Shown here one piece after another: positions 8,057 through 18,919 of a stretch of DNA of 21,340 bases. How positions within the stretch are numbered: position 1 is the first letter of the stretch; each line of letters begins with the position of its first letter. The DNA is taken from NCBI GenBank assembly GCA_021029095.1, contig JAJOHG010000418.1, positions 1 through 21,340 on the forward strand. Direction: 5' to 3'. Below the pieces are notes generated by a model. That model had not been told where the DNA came from. It did no database searches and worked only from the letters and a program-made list of their open reading frames with translations. Made by a program: the position numbers and the translations under genes. The stretch is from Phellopilus nigrolimitatus (lineage: Eukaryota > Basidiomycota > Agaricomycetes > Hymenochaetales > Hymenochaetaceae).

Positions 8057-11000
8057 TCAGAAATCACTATTGTCCTCGAGATCCGAGGTGACGATCCCGC
8101 GCACCCCGCCGCTCTGCGTCCGGCCGCCGTCCCGTGCAAACGCGTTCCGTATCCGTGACCCGCCGGCACCACCGCTCCCATTTGTGCTGGTATTGTTCAC
8201 AATGACACTCGCGACCGGCGTGCGCGACGACGCGGCCGTGCCCGTGCGCTGCCGCGTGTGGTGCTGCGTGCGCGACGAATCGGACTGCGACGAAAGCTCG
8301 TGGAAGTCGTCGGCTTCGTCGGGCTCGCGGTCGTCGACCACGGGGAAGGGAAAGTACTCCTGCGACTGCTGGGATGCGGACGCCTCGTGCTTGACGGTGC
8401 TCGAACCGGACTTCGACGACTTTGTCTTCGACGTTCGTGAAGGCCTTCCCTTATTCTCATTCTCCTTCTCCCGTTCCCGCTCTCTCTCTTTGTCCCTGTC
8501 CCTGCTCCCGCTCCCGTTCCTATTCATGGATTTACTCGGTGCAGGTTGCAGATTGCTGTAGGAAGACGACGCAGAGACGTATGACGCGGTCGTCGCGGCC
8601 GAGCTTGCGGTCGACATTGGGATGATCGGGAACCGTGGTGCCTCGCGCGGCTGCGGCGTCGGCATTGACGGGTCAACCCAATCCTCGTCATCTCCCAGTA
8701 AGTCTTCGTCCAGGTCCATTGACTTGAACGAGTCCCCCTGCTTCGATGCCTGCTCGAAAGTCTGCGCTGTCATCCCCGGGCCCGGCGTAACCGGATCCGC
8801 TATGTCATCCTCTTCCGTCGTCACCTCCTCGCTTTGCCGACCTCTACCGTCCTCCCGTACTCTTTTACTTTCCCTCTCCTCATCGAACATGCCCTCTTCC
8901 GGCTCCGGCGACAGCGAAAAGGCATCTGCCGGTCCGTCGATGTCAATTTCGACGTCCGAGACCGACTCCATGCCCATCTCGTCAGAGTCTGATGGCCACG
9001 AGGGTGGCTCGTCCTGTATCGAGAAGATTGCCTTGTACTTGCGAGACATCTATCGGAACACGAGACCGCAATGCAATCACGCACGTTTGCGAAGCATCAG
9101 CATTATCCAATCTGTTTCGTAATATGACAGTCAGAACGCACCTCAGAAACCCTTTCACGTAGATCTCTCCAATCGCGCTCATCGCGACACAGGAAGCCAA
9201 GCAACATACTCGGGTCGAGGCCAGACAGAGGCATCTTGCGGACCCTATCGCAATGGAACGTGCGCAGCTCCGAAGGCGAGTAAGCAGAAACGTAGTGCTC
9301 CTGTGTTGCATCTAGTTCACCCTCAATGATACCCGACATGCTCTGGCCAGATGCAGAGCCCTGTGAAGGCGAGGGCGACATTCGCGAAACGTAAGAAGAT
9401 GAAGACGAAGAAGCCTGGACGTGTCCTGGCATCGGCCGCATCTCGCGGAATGACGTCGGAGGGGAGTCTGCTGGGTTGTATAAGGAAGCATTGCTGGTCG
9501 AAGGGGTATGACGGAGGGGAACAGTAGGGCGAGCGTGATGAGGGTCAAGGTAGAACAAGTTATCTGCCTGTGCACCAACGAAGTAGTAAGATGAAGAAGG
9601 TCGGCCTCCAGCGATGCCGACTGATTGTGGAAACGTGTATAAAGCCTATGTATGGACATTAGCCATCCAATCTGCGACGCGCGAGGGGAAAAAAGTATAC
9701 CTTTACTGCCTCGTAGTAGACCGGATTAACACCATCGATGCCAAGCCTTATCCCAACGAGCACAAGCACGGGTCGCTGACCCCAGATGGACATCAAGCTT
9801 TGCGGCTGCCCACTGCGCCGCCGCCTTGTGCTTGGGGAGGATGTTGCCATACGCGAGTGTCTAAACATGTAAGGGCCAGCGTTCGATGCGGCGAGAACAT
9901 CTGTCTCATAGACGACGCCATCAGTGGCGACAGACACGCCGAGCCCCGCCTCTGCGAAAGCGTGCACTAGGGTCCTGCAATGCACAGTCGTCAGCTCAAA
10001 AACGTGATTATTGACGAAACAAGTAATGCAAAGGAGAGTGCGCGGTGTTAAGGAATGGAGATGTCACGGAGTATGGAAAATTGTAATGTAGATTGCAAAG
10101 ATAACACGCACTTGATGGCGCCGGCCGCAGTGCTAGGTCCGAACCATGAACCGACGTCTTTGCCAAGATCCTTCCCTGCCAGTGCCATTCGATGCACGCT
10201 GAATGGACAGTGTGGGTCTGGCGAATCGAAGAACCATGTTAAAATTTTGACGTATGTCGCATAGTCAGCGGTGTGGACGGGATGTGGTGGTCTGCGCCAA
10301 TCTATTGACGTGAAATAAGTTGAGTAATCAGATAGGCACGGAGAGGGAAAAAATGAGCATACCGCGCCCAAGGTGAAGATGTATTAGTGCGTTCGCAAGC
10401 AGCGACTGGCCCGTCCGTAACATACAGCCCCAACCGGAATCACTCGTCCACCCTTTCTCCCCACCGACCGGCCAGTTCCATTTCCGCGGCGATGTCGCGA
10501 CAGACTGCGACGGGGGACTGCAGAACTCTGCCTCAAGCTGAGCTAAAGTGTGATCCCGGATCGGCGGATAGTGACTGCGATACGTGAGCCAGACACGCGA
10601 TGTGAAGTCGGCGTAGAACACAGGCGGCCAGTATGCGGCTGGGTTCCTGTTTACCTGCTGCTGTTGCTGAGACACGCTGCTCGGCTCGGGAGATGACATA
10701 GCCCCACGCATAGAAGTGACGGAGTTACGGAATGAGGACGAGCGCCGCATGTCGAGCGAGCTCCGCCGGCCCGACGGTGGTGGAGAGGCTGCACGTGGCG
10801 GCGGGGGCGGGGGCGCCTCGTAGCCAGGATGTTGTACGCCAAGTAGCCAGATCGGCTCTGTGCATTTATCAGGAGTCGAGTCGCTGTCGAGCAGATATCT
10901 GACCGCCTTGTCGAGATGGCCCTTGCCGTGCCTTGCCGCGGTTAGGAGGCCCAGACCGCCCGACTTCGACTTCGGCGACATGGCCATGGCAGGTGCGTTC

Positions 11001-11584
11001 GAGAGGATCGTCGGCAGCGAGAGATCAGTAGAAGACGAGTTGAAGGTATGTGAGAACCAGCCTGAGAGACGCGTGCCCATATCTGAGAGGCGTTGCGAGG
11101 AATGCGAAGGGTAGTACGACACCGCGTGATGCGAGTCCGACGACGACGCACTGAGAGGGCGCTCGGATCTCGTCCGCGGTCGCGGCGATGGGGCGATGGG
11201 TTCCACAATGACGGGAGCCTCCTCCATGCTCTCGTCGGCGGGGTCGCGGTCGTAATCGCGGTCGCGGTCAGCGTGGGACGCAGCGCCGATTCTGTCGTCC
11301 TTGAGCTCCTTGAGGACGCCCTTGAGCTTGCTCGAACGGCGATCGGAGCGATGCCTGGGCGACGAGGCGGGGGAGCCGTCGGTCCCGGGGCTCGCGATCG
11401 AGGACGACGACGAGCTCGCCATGTTGCTGTCGGCACTGGCGCCGTGTTGCATAATGGGTTCGATTACCGACTTGCTCCGGTCGCGCGTCTGCTTCTGCAG
11501 GAACTTGGGCAGCTTCGAGCTGTGGTGGGGCGCGGGCGAGGGCGAGGGCGTCGGTGGCGCTCTCGGCGGCCTGCTCGAGCTCAT
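8057..11584 (-). CDS. ATG4: Atg4-family cysteine protease (autophagy, Atg8 processing)
   Basis: Atg4 cleaves the C-terminus of Atg8 to expose its glycine and later removes Atg8 from phosphatidylethanolamine on autophagosome membranes. Exons are 11584-10363, 10301-10112, 9974-9701, 9645-9142 and 9049-8057; introns of 61, 137, 55 and 92 nt are all GT-AG and in phase, giving about 1060 aa. After roughly 230 disordered Ser/Pro/Arg-rich residues come [10 protein letters not shown], the core [20 protein letters not shown], and [20 protein letters not shown] with the nucleophile Cys387. Exon 2 gives [12 protein letters not shown], exon 3 [18 protein letters not shown], and exon 4 [20 protein letters not shown] and YLDPHHARP, holding the catalytic Asp596 and His598. 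The family's closing motif [12 protein letters not shown] and [11 protein letters not shown] spans the exon 4/5 junction. Exon 5 then adds some 300 acidic, Ser-rich, probably disordered residues. Yeast Atg4 is under half this length; long forms occur in basidiomycetes. Confidence 0.95.
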
Positions 11585-12808
11585 CTTCGTCCTATCGGCG
11601 GTGCCGTCGTCGTCGTCGTCGCTGTCGGGCAGCAGCGTTGTTGCGGTCTTTGGGTCGTGGTCGTGGACTTACTCTACCCTTGCTTGTGGCGATCAAGCCG
11701 TTTGGAGCGGAGTCACAAATAGTGCTTACGGTGGCTTGCACATGTATTTTTCAGATTTAGTGGAGATAGACTCAAATAAAATGAACGCTCATCTTCTTCG
11801 GAAGCTGTAGTGGGCCGCGATTGTCTAAAGCTTTGACCTATGTCGTATATCGATTTCAGTTATGCTTTTCCCTGAAAATGCTCGTATACTGATGTTTCTT
11901 CGTCGCAGACAGAAAATTAAACCTCATTTTTCATATTTAAGTTATTACAGATCGCAGAAGCTCCCAGCCATCCAGCCTGCCCTGAGCTTTTATTTTTCGT
12001 CCTCCTGGAGCTTCTAAGTTTAAGTTGTATAACTGGAGAGCTTGACACCATTTGCTGCCTATGTGATTTTGTCTTCGTAACTGTATCAATACATTTGGAA
12101 TACATACATGTGCTCTGGGCAGTCTACTTCTCCAGAAAATAAGCGGAACTTCGATATTTACTAGCCAATGCCCGTGGGCTCTCGTCACCAACTTGAAGGA
12201 GCGGGGGGTTAGAGGTACTAACTAGCACTTAGCTTTGATTTTTTTCTACTAGACACCCCTAATTTACGAGAGCGTGTGAAGTCAAACGGAGCTGTCTCGT
12301 CTTCCCCCAATGGATATAACACGCTCACCTACCCGCTGCAAGCTCCTGTTTTCCCCCGGTCAGAAACTCGCGTTAGGAGCCAGAATATTCTCCGACTTTT
12401 TAAGTTCGTAGATATAACGCACAAAAATAAGGCAATCCATAAATCCCGATCCCCATCGCACACTATAGCACACAAATTGCGTACCCCAAACCCTTAAACG
12501 CGCACATTGTGTTCAGGAAATCTACACAACTCGAGCAGAACTCTACTATCGCCCATTTTCCAAGCCTCGCCTCCCGTCGCGCATGTGGCGCGCGCGCCAT
12601 TCGCGGAGTCCGAACTCCGGCGCTTCCCCGTCCACGGCAGAACAACGCACAAACTAAAAAACGTGCGTGCACTCTGCCTATACATTTCAGCGCTCTCCCT
12701 GCCAGTCCCCCTCCCCTCCTTATTTCAGAGACCGCACAGACCGAGACTCAGCAGACACAAATTGACACTCTATACTTCGCCACAAAAGCCACATCCTCCC
12801 ATCCCAAA
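11585..12808. other. Spacer between the divergent ATG4 start and the weak ORF at 12809
   Basis: The ATG4 promoter and 5' UTR should lie at the left end, which includes a short CGT repeat near 11609-11625. The middle (about 11700-12480) is AT-rich with no recognisable gene; it has a 9-bp inverted repeat (11956-11964 and 12007-12015). The right end (12490-12800) is GC- then CT-rich with a GGCGCGCGCGCC palindrome near 12588 and a small hairpin at 12604-12619, and looks promoter-like. Confidence 0.5.
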
Positions 12809-13186
12809 ATGTCCAAGCCACAAAACCACTCCGCCCCGCCCGGCAGGCAAGAAGCCCACCACGCGCCCGCCCAAATCCCCCAAATCCTCCCAAACGTCCC
12901 CACACCTCACCCGAGCACCCAGCTCACCCCACGCGACACAAATCTATCACCACGAGCTCGGAAACAATTCACACCGAAGCGCACACTCGCCCCCTTCTCC
13001 AATATATTCCCTGCCTCCTGCCCGCGGGCCAGCATTCGGTCGATAAACCGAATGCATTTCAGAAGGACCCGAATCTTGGACGCGGCTGCGCTTCCTGAAT
13101 TCATCGGCCCCAGCCGCTCTCTGCTTCTGCCTTCTAATCTGCCTCGCGCTTCCCACAAATCGCGGCGCAACACGCTCAAGCAATAG
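12809..13186 (+). CDS. Hypothetical short protein, doubtful
   Basis: This is a 125-codon frame whose ATG sits in a good fungal context (CCCAAAATGTCC) after a pyrimidine-rich leader. The predicted product is Pro-, Ser- and Arg-rich at first (MSKPQNHSAPPGRQEAH), then has a basic middle, and matches no family I know. A second frame is also open across the same stretch, so composition alone could explain the ORF. It points toward the 3' end of the transporter gene, leaving about 440 bp for both 3' regions. I keep it only because of the promoter-like leader and start context. Confidence 0.2.
   Translation: MSKPQNHSAPPGRQEAHHAPAQIPQILPNVPTPHPSTQLTPRDTNLSPRARKQFTPKRTLAPFSNIFPASCPRASIRSINRMHFRRTRILDAAALPEFIGPSRSLLLPSNLPRASHKSRRNTLKQ
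13032..13055. repeat. Small perfect hairpin (9-bp arms, 6-nt loop)
   Basis: GCATTCGGT at 13032-13040 is followed by a 6-nt loop and ACCGAATGC at 13047-13055, a perfect inverted repeat. It lies inside the doubtful ORF at 12809-13186 and downstream of the transporter gene on the minus strand. Function unknown. Confidence 0.6.
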
Positions 13187-13627
13187 AACTGCCAGAATGC
13201 AAGAACGTATAATAAAAACGCTACTAAACAGGCACACTACTCGATGATCACGGCGGAACTTCGGCAAGATACAGGAAAGAAAAAAAGAGGGGAAAAGATA
13301 GTACACTGGATTGGACAAAAAAAAATACATTAGGAATAGAAGCAGAACGCTAAGCAAGCGTCGTGTTGACTTCGTGAAGGAGGAAAGGAGAATACGTATT
13401 AATGGTGAACAGACATAGGACAAGCAAGAGCCATTCGTATTCTTCCTTCCGGCTCCGATGCAAATCCGAGATCCATCCTCGCCCAGAGGTATATTCTTAA
13501 GACGATGCAAAATCGGGAGGCAAGAAAAAAAGGTAGAAATTTTGAAGAAAAAAGAGAATCGTAGAAGGTCATGACAGGAGCAGGATAAAGACAGGTGAAA
13601 ATAGTGAAGAAGTGGAAATGTGGTCCC
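13187..13627. other. 3' region downstream of the transporter gene
   Basis: No gene seen. On the minus strand the stretch has T-rich runs that could belong to the transporter 3' UTR. Long frames on the minus strand here are unrelated to any family I know. Confidence 0.5.
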
Positions 13628-14891
13628 TTATTCGGCCTTGCGCTCCGGGATCGGCGCGAGGGGGAGCATGAAGAACGACGACTCGTATGTGAGCATGTTC
13701 GCGGCACCGCAGTAGAACGCAATGAAGGCCGCGATGATGCCGAACCCTCCGCCGGCCTTTGCAATATTGACATTCGGGACGAACTTGGAGATCGTGAGGA
13801 ACATGAAGGTCAAATCGAGGAAGAAGAACAGCAAGATGAGACCCATGTTCGAGCGGAGGGATGCGATGCTGCAAAGATGTTAGATAAATTCTACGGATGG
13901 CTAATATATCATACTTACAACATAATGAACGTAAAGATGAACCAGACAGCGAGGTAGAAGCCAAGCGCATTGTCAAGCTGACTCGCCGCGGCACCGGTGT
14001 AAGCATCCAGAATGCCCGACGCGGGAATGTAGATCGTCCCGAAGGAAAGCCAGAAGCCTCCGTATGAGGAAAAAGCTGCGAATAAAATATGTCAATACCC
14101 GCATTCAAGGACATCGTACGAATTGTGAAAGAGAAATTTAAGGGTACGCGTGAGCACAACCTTCTAAAATGGGAAGTCTATCACGATCCCCACATCACGG
14201 CATATTAATCACGCGATCTGGGGTAATGCGGCTCGGCAAAACAAACCGCGTCTCGGAGAAGAAGAGAATGGAGAATAATACTCACCAGTCGCTCCGAGTG
14301 TATTACCCGCCGCAAATTCCCACATGCCCGCAAGGAGCTGCACAAGTCCGCCGACAAAGAGCGTCATACCGACGACGACATTTGGGGTGTCCACACCGTT
14401 GGTTGACACGTTTATAAGCGATAGGATGAGCGTCGTCGACGCGAAAGAAAGCAGGCCGCTGTATCATGTAACAAGAATAGAAGAGCGAATCGTGAATCAC
14501 GCATAACACAGTTGCGTCATATCGATGGCCGAGCCGGGGTGGAATAGTCGAATGGAATTCGGTGGCAAAACACGGTACGCGGTAGCATGAATAGATCGTG
14601 CGCTCGTCAGTGGATGATGAAGACGACGAAGAACTCGGAATCAACTTACAGCGGTGCCGGGTTAGCGAACTTGCGGAGATTGATGAGGCCACCCTGGTAC
14701 AACTGCTGCTGGAGGGCGTTCGCACCGAGGGTGTATGGGTATTGGCCACCAGGTCCGGCGCCTATAGGCCAAGGACCATGTTGCCCTGGCATGTTCGTCA
14801 AGGTGTTGCTGGCTGATGGAATGCCATTGTTACCGTTTGTATTTCCATTGTGGTCGTTGTAGTGGTGCTGCTGCTTCTCGATATCGGACAT
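13628..14891 (-). CDS. GPR1/FUN34/YaaH (AceTr) family acetate/ammonium transporter
   Basis: This plasma-membrane transporter belongs to the family of yeast Ato1/Ady2 and Yarrowia Gpr1, which move acetate and have been linked to ammonium export. Exons are 14891-14650, 14458-14286, 14075-13919 and 13868-13628; introns of 191, 210, 173-free phase changes aside, and 50 nt are GT-AG and in phase, giving 270 aa. Residues 1-75 are a hydrophilic Asn/Gly/Gln-rich cytosolic tail. The family signature NPAPLGL begins at Asn77. Then come hydrophobic segments with FVGGLVQLLAGMWEFAAGNT, TAFSSYGGFWLSFGTIYIPA, ALGFYLAVWFIFTFIMF, MGLILLFFFLDLTFMFLTIS and FGIIAAFIAFYCGAANML, matching the six-helix plan. Length is usual for the family. 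A TATA box 51 bp upstream of the ATG supports the start. The precise substrate cannot be told from sequence. Confidence 0.93.
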
Positions 14892-14941
14892 GACTGAGGT
14901 CGGCTAGGGTGGGATGGGAAGATGGGTTTCGCTCTGGCGTG

Positions 14942-14949
14942 TATTTATA
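14942..14949 (-). promoter_or_regulatory. TATA box of the transporter gene
   Basis: TATAAATA on the minus strand lies 51 bp upstream of the ATG at 14891, a tight fungal spacing implying a short 5' UTR. Confidence 0.6.
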
Positions 14950-16863
14950 GTGGAGAGTAGGAGGGATCGCGAGCGACGGCGATGACACGGCGAGTGGCAG
15001 CGGCGGTAATGTGATGATGGAAGAGGGAAACAAGAAAGCTAGACCTGAACTGAATGCTGCCTTAATCGCCCTTTTATTCGCGACCTGTAAATAGCCGTTA
15101 TTGGCAGGTACATATGGTTTGTAAACTGTATAGCCGTCGCCTTCGGATAGAGGTCATCCCCCCACTCGTGCCCCTGCGCTTGCGCAAGTCATCCGACGGG
15201 CCAATCCACTGCGTAGATCGTATCCCGTCTGATTTGTTGATTCCTTCTTTTTCGCTTTTTTTCCCCTCTTTCTCCCACTCTCTGGCTTTACTTGAAATTC
15301 CTTTCGCTTATGCACTGACAGCTATCTCCTGTCGTCTAATTTCAAACACATGAAAGTTTTCAGACAGGTCGATCGATCTCAAATCAGCGCCCTAAAGTAC
15401 ACGAATCACCTGAGATATTTTAGTGCGGTGATCACGTTCGAATGCGGTATTCAGTTCTTTTTGTACTTGCAGCTAAAAGCGTTCTCCGTCATTACTCCAG
15501 TGAAATAGGCAAGCTAAAGGAATATTGAAGCCGATGCACATCAAACTTAACAAGGCTTCCGAAAAGCATATCTGCAGGCAGGAATCTCGGTTGTTTGTTA
15601 GCCGCGCTTGAGCAGCGCAGCGACGTTGAGCGGCGACGAGCAACAAATGCGTTGGAGCCTAGAACATTTCGCGCAGGCCAGGGAGAATGCAAGTTGGTCA
15701 GCATGCGCGACAGCCCTCTAATTCAATTGGCCGACGTCCGTCCCTGACTCCGAGCCGCACACGTTTACCGAAGCCTGGCGTCCGAGTGCTCGTCATCGAC
15801 ACTTACCCATTGGGCACCTGAGCACGTCGCGAAACCAGTCCAGAAGCGCGCAGACTGGGGCAGGGGCGGTCAGCTGTCGCTGCGGGCCTGTTTCTCAATA
15901 GAAAGAGAACGCAGCCCGACTCCAAATCTGCGGGCTTATAGTTTATCAAGGACGTCCCCGGGATCGAGATGCCGCGCCCCAGCCTCCGTCCGGTGTGGTG
16001 TGGGGGGATGCGGGGAACCGTGGGGTGGCGATCGGGCGGATGCGGGGAGCACTCGGGGGAGGTGTCGATCCTTAGCATGCATAATCAGAAGACGCAGATC
16101 AGTGAGTCCATGCTACAAACGACACAAAACGTCGGTCTCCCGAGCTTCGTCGGCGTCGACATCAACGTTCTTGACATGTTCCCTGTCGGCGCTCCGCCTT
16201 CTGCCTAAATCTGCCTCAAAAATCAGGCCTACGCGTGCTCTTCCCGTCTTCCTCCCTCAACGCCCAGCCTTTCGCAGACCGCGCACGCACACTGCTCGCT
16301 TCCCAGGATTCCCTGTCAATCTCGCGCCCCCATCAATCTCCTCTGTTAAGCATACAAGGTATGCGGCTTCTGCGCTTCGCTTCGGGATCTACGCACACTT
16401 TGCTGCGCACGGGACTTCTGAAATTGATCCATGCAAATCTTGGATTACCACGTCTCTGCTTCGAAGTCTGGGCTTTCGTGCCCGGAAGCCTGTTCACGCG
16501 TTCACACATATTCAAATCTTTGCATCGATCGCGTGAAAATGAATTTCTTTATTACGGAAGGAGCCTATATAAAGTCTGCAGTACGAGAAGGGGGGATGAC
16601 GGGAGTAATGCCGTATTGCGGTTTTCGAAACGAAGGTGAAGGAAGCGAGGAGCATGGATAGCGTACATTTTGGACGCCGATCTCTAGCAATGAATGAATA
16701 AAACGCTTTATAATGAAACCCGAAAAGAATCATCGCCAAGAAATTTATAAGCTTCCACGCCGTGCCTTCAGCAAGGAGTTCCGGAACTGTCCAAAAACCC
16801 ATATATACCTCACCTCTTGGCGAGGACAATGCCATTTTGGAAACATCAATGGAGTGAGCGGTT
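14950..16863. other. Long spacer, no recognisable gene
   Basis: Nearly 2 kb without an identifiable gene. Plus-strand frames at 16000-16536 and 16235-16639 overlap in different phases and match nothing. A minus-strand 70-codon frame (15492-15704) is basic and unrecognised. A strong TATATAAAG lies at 16566-16574 on the plus strand, followed 22 bp later by an ATG at 16596 that opens only a short frame. The region may hold fast-evolving or non-coding transcripts, but I cannot support one. Confidence 0.5.
16566..16574 (+). promoter_or_regulatory. Orphan TATA-like box
   Basis: TATATAAAG is a strong match to a TATA box on the plus strand. No convincing plus-strand gene follows: the next ATG (16596) opens fewer than 25 codons, and the frame at 16713-17108 is unrecognised. 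A non-coding transcript or a chance match are both possible. Confidence 0.25.
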
Positions 16864-17144
16864 TCATCGAAAACCCACTACGATCAACCGTAAATCATGT
16901 GCAAAACACACAGTTGCCCGAGTACCGCACGCATATTTGGCAGTGCTTGGATAGCAGCGCCCGCGGCAAATCAGGAACGAAGAGGACGAAACGAGATTTA
17001 CAAGGGCTCGCGATCGGGAAAGAGGCGCAAGATCTCGACGGCTGCGTAGCAGAAGAGCCCACGAATCAGAGAGCTTTTCAAATAGAAGAGCGCATACAAT
17101 TGAATTAAAACAATCCATGTATGCAACTCGTTCTTTTAGCCAGC

Positions 17145-17783
17145 TCATGCGCGGCCTCCTCTGCTAGCCCCGAGAGAGCAAGTTCCGCGACAGACAGGTG
17201 CAAAGGCAATAAAAGACACAGGAAAAGGGCGCACCGTAAGAAGCAATTTTTCTGAAAGCTTTAGTGAAACAATAAAATGATATCCAATGCACGGAGAATC
17301 ATGTATCAGCGCACTGTGAAGCCGAATACGTTAAAGACAAGACTTACTACGAATGTAGCCCCAGAGAGTATATAGCCAAATGGACCAGAAGACCAGGAGA
17401 GGCGGTTCGCACGAGGAACCGGTAAACTCAATCAGGTCGTCAGCGTGCTGATCTAGTATTCGAAAGCTCGAGATTATCGTACGTACTTACTTTTAGCATT
17501 CGCCTCGTTGACCAACTGCGTCGTGGCCTGCACGATACTGAAAGCGGAACGATCAGAACTAAGGCATGCTTTTCAAATATGACCGGCTTACCGACAAGTA
17601 GAGTAAAGCTTGCCTGGAAACAACTATAAAAAGCGGGGAATAACATTTGGGAGTTGCAGAGAAACCCCGTTCCAGAGAAAAGGTAAAGACGGAAGGGCGT
17701 AAGGCACTACTCGGCAGTTGCATAACAGAGGAAATTGCTAAAATTAGCATCGAAAAAAAGAACGCGAAGCAAAGGATATCCAT
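17145..17783 (-). CDS. Hypothetical intron-rich small protein with signal peptide or membrane anchor (weak model)
   Basis: I do not recognise this protein. A phase-consistent chain joins 17783-17666, 17613-17592, 17537-17491, 17452-17348 and 17251-17145 (about 132 aa). Donors include GTAAGC, GTAAGT and GTAAGT; acceptors TTTCCAG, CTTTCAG and CTTTCAG. The first exon starts MDILCFAFFFSMLILAISS, a good signal peptide or membrane anchor. Later exons read KLYSTCRIVQATTQLVNEAN, HADDLIEFTGSSCEPPLLVF and a second hydrophobic stretch VFWSIWLYTLWGYIR. Weak points are a 38-nt intron (17490-17453), shorter than usual, a poor first donor (GTTTCT) and a 22-nt exon. An alternative end uses a donor at 17234 and an acceptor at 17164, continuing in frame through RMSWLKERV to a stop at 16864 (about 202 aa). 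The cluster of consensus splice sites on this strand is the main evidence. Confidence 0.3.
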
Positions 17784-18919
17784 CCGCACGCGCACTTTTT
17801 ATTGGCAATATGTCACAATTCCCTCTGGTAGACCGCAAGCGAAGATGCGAAAGCGCAGAAAAAGAACAAATTAAGCGCTCGCCGAAGCGAAGGACGTTAG
17901 TAAGGGCCGTAGCCACGGCCTTGAGCCATGTATAGCCACTCTTACGAAGAAAACAAATGGGGAATGGAGGTCAGTGATCGACGCGCAAGTATTGAGCTGC
18001 TCGCCTGATCATTAATGAGAGAAGAGCGTATGCGTTTCGGGGAAGAGGCCGGCGGGTAATCGGGAGATCGAACGAATAACTCCACCGCTTGGAAAGGGGA
18101 CTGTCGCCGAGCTTGTTGGCGCGCCGGATCTCTGATCATTCCTCTCTGCGCAGGAAGAGAAGCGAACAAGTCAGTGAAAAGGAAACAAGCGCGTCTTCCG
18201 AACAAGAGATCCACTTACGCGGACTGTGGGGCTTGCCAGACGCCTGTTGAATCCATTAGCGCACTTAGGAGGAGGGGAAAAGACATATACTTACGAGGCT
18301 GGTGAAACATATTGCAGTGCCAAGACGACCGGGTCAAGATGAGGGATAAGTCGAATATAGACGATAAGGTTGACGATTCGACGGGCGGGGTGAAATGAAT
18401 CTCCTCCGCAGCAAAACATCGACCTGCGACGACCCTTGATGCAGAGGAGGAGCCTCCGTTTCGCCGCCTCCCCCCAGTCTCCTGCATGTCCCTTTAATCC
18501 ATACTGAAGTGTCAAAGGGAAGGGAGCGATGCTCTCTTCCGTCACGGCTCTGTGCTGTATACTCTTGCCGCCAACTCTGGAGTCTTTCGATTGAGAAGAA
18601 CTCGGAATGACATAGTGACTGATGCGGGCGCAGAGACAATGGTGAACATCTAGAAGAAAAACAAGAACGACGACCAGTGAGGAGAGAGGACAGACTCGAT
18701 CGCAGCGAGAATATCATCACTCTTTGAGGGCTCCGGCAAAGAGGCAAAAGAGGCAAAGAGGAGTAAGTTTGAGTAACTTCTACTTAAGTCCGAAGTCGGA
18801 CTTAAAGCGGAAGCTGTATTCGTGAGAAATAAACCCCAATTCGGATTCCTCAGGAGCCTCCTGTCGACAGTCGCAGACGACATAAACGCGGGCGACGTTG
18901 TGCGCGGGACGCCGACGAG
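17784..18919. other. Splice-signal-rich spacer upstream of the Rab7-like gene
   Basis: On the minus strand there are further consensus donors at 18294 (GTAAGTA), 18218 (GTAAGTG) and 17945 (GTAAGA), with acceptors at 18244 and 18146 bounding a 25-nt would-be exon (18243-18219). An acceptor-like TTTCTTCTAG sits directly before an ATG at 18649. No translation across these resembles a family I know, so this could be a fast-evolving gene, a long 5' UTR of the model at 17783, or a non-coding transcript. The right end holds the Rab7-like promoter and a hairpin at 18784-18805. Confidence 0.35.
18784..18805. repeat. Perfect hairpin (9-bp arms, AAGT loop)
   Basis: TTAAGTCCG at 18784-18792, loop AAGT, and CGGACTTAA at 18797-18805 form a perfect inverted repeat 115 bp upstream of the Rab7-like ATG. 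It may be an operator-like site or an RNA hairpin in the 5' leader; function unknown. Confidence 0.65.

Noticed and set aside
8001..9122. Plus-strand ORFs opposite ATG4 exon 5
   Set aside because: They are antisense shadows of Ser/Asp-rich codons of ATG4, whose own frame carries the family motifs.
11093..11810. Two long plus-strand ORFs (209 and 169 codons)
   Set aside because: They are antisense to the low-complexity N-terminal part of ATG4 exon 1 and have Arg/Gly- or Ser-rich shadow composition.
16000..16639. Two overlapping plus-strand ORFs of 178 and 134 codons
   Set aside because: Both frames are open at once, composition is Ser/Arg/Pro-rich without motifs, and no family is recognisable.
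18400..18649. Minus-strand reading MSFRVLLNRKTPELAARVYS followed by PLTLQYGLKGHAG, faintly like a mitochondrial ATP synthase OSCP N-terminus
   Set aside because: The two parts are in different frames, the rest of the protein is absent, and the resemblance is too weak to name.
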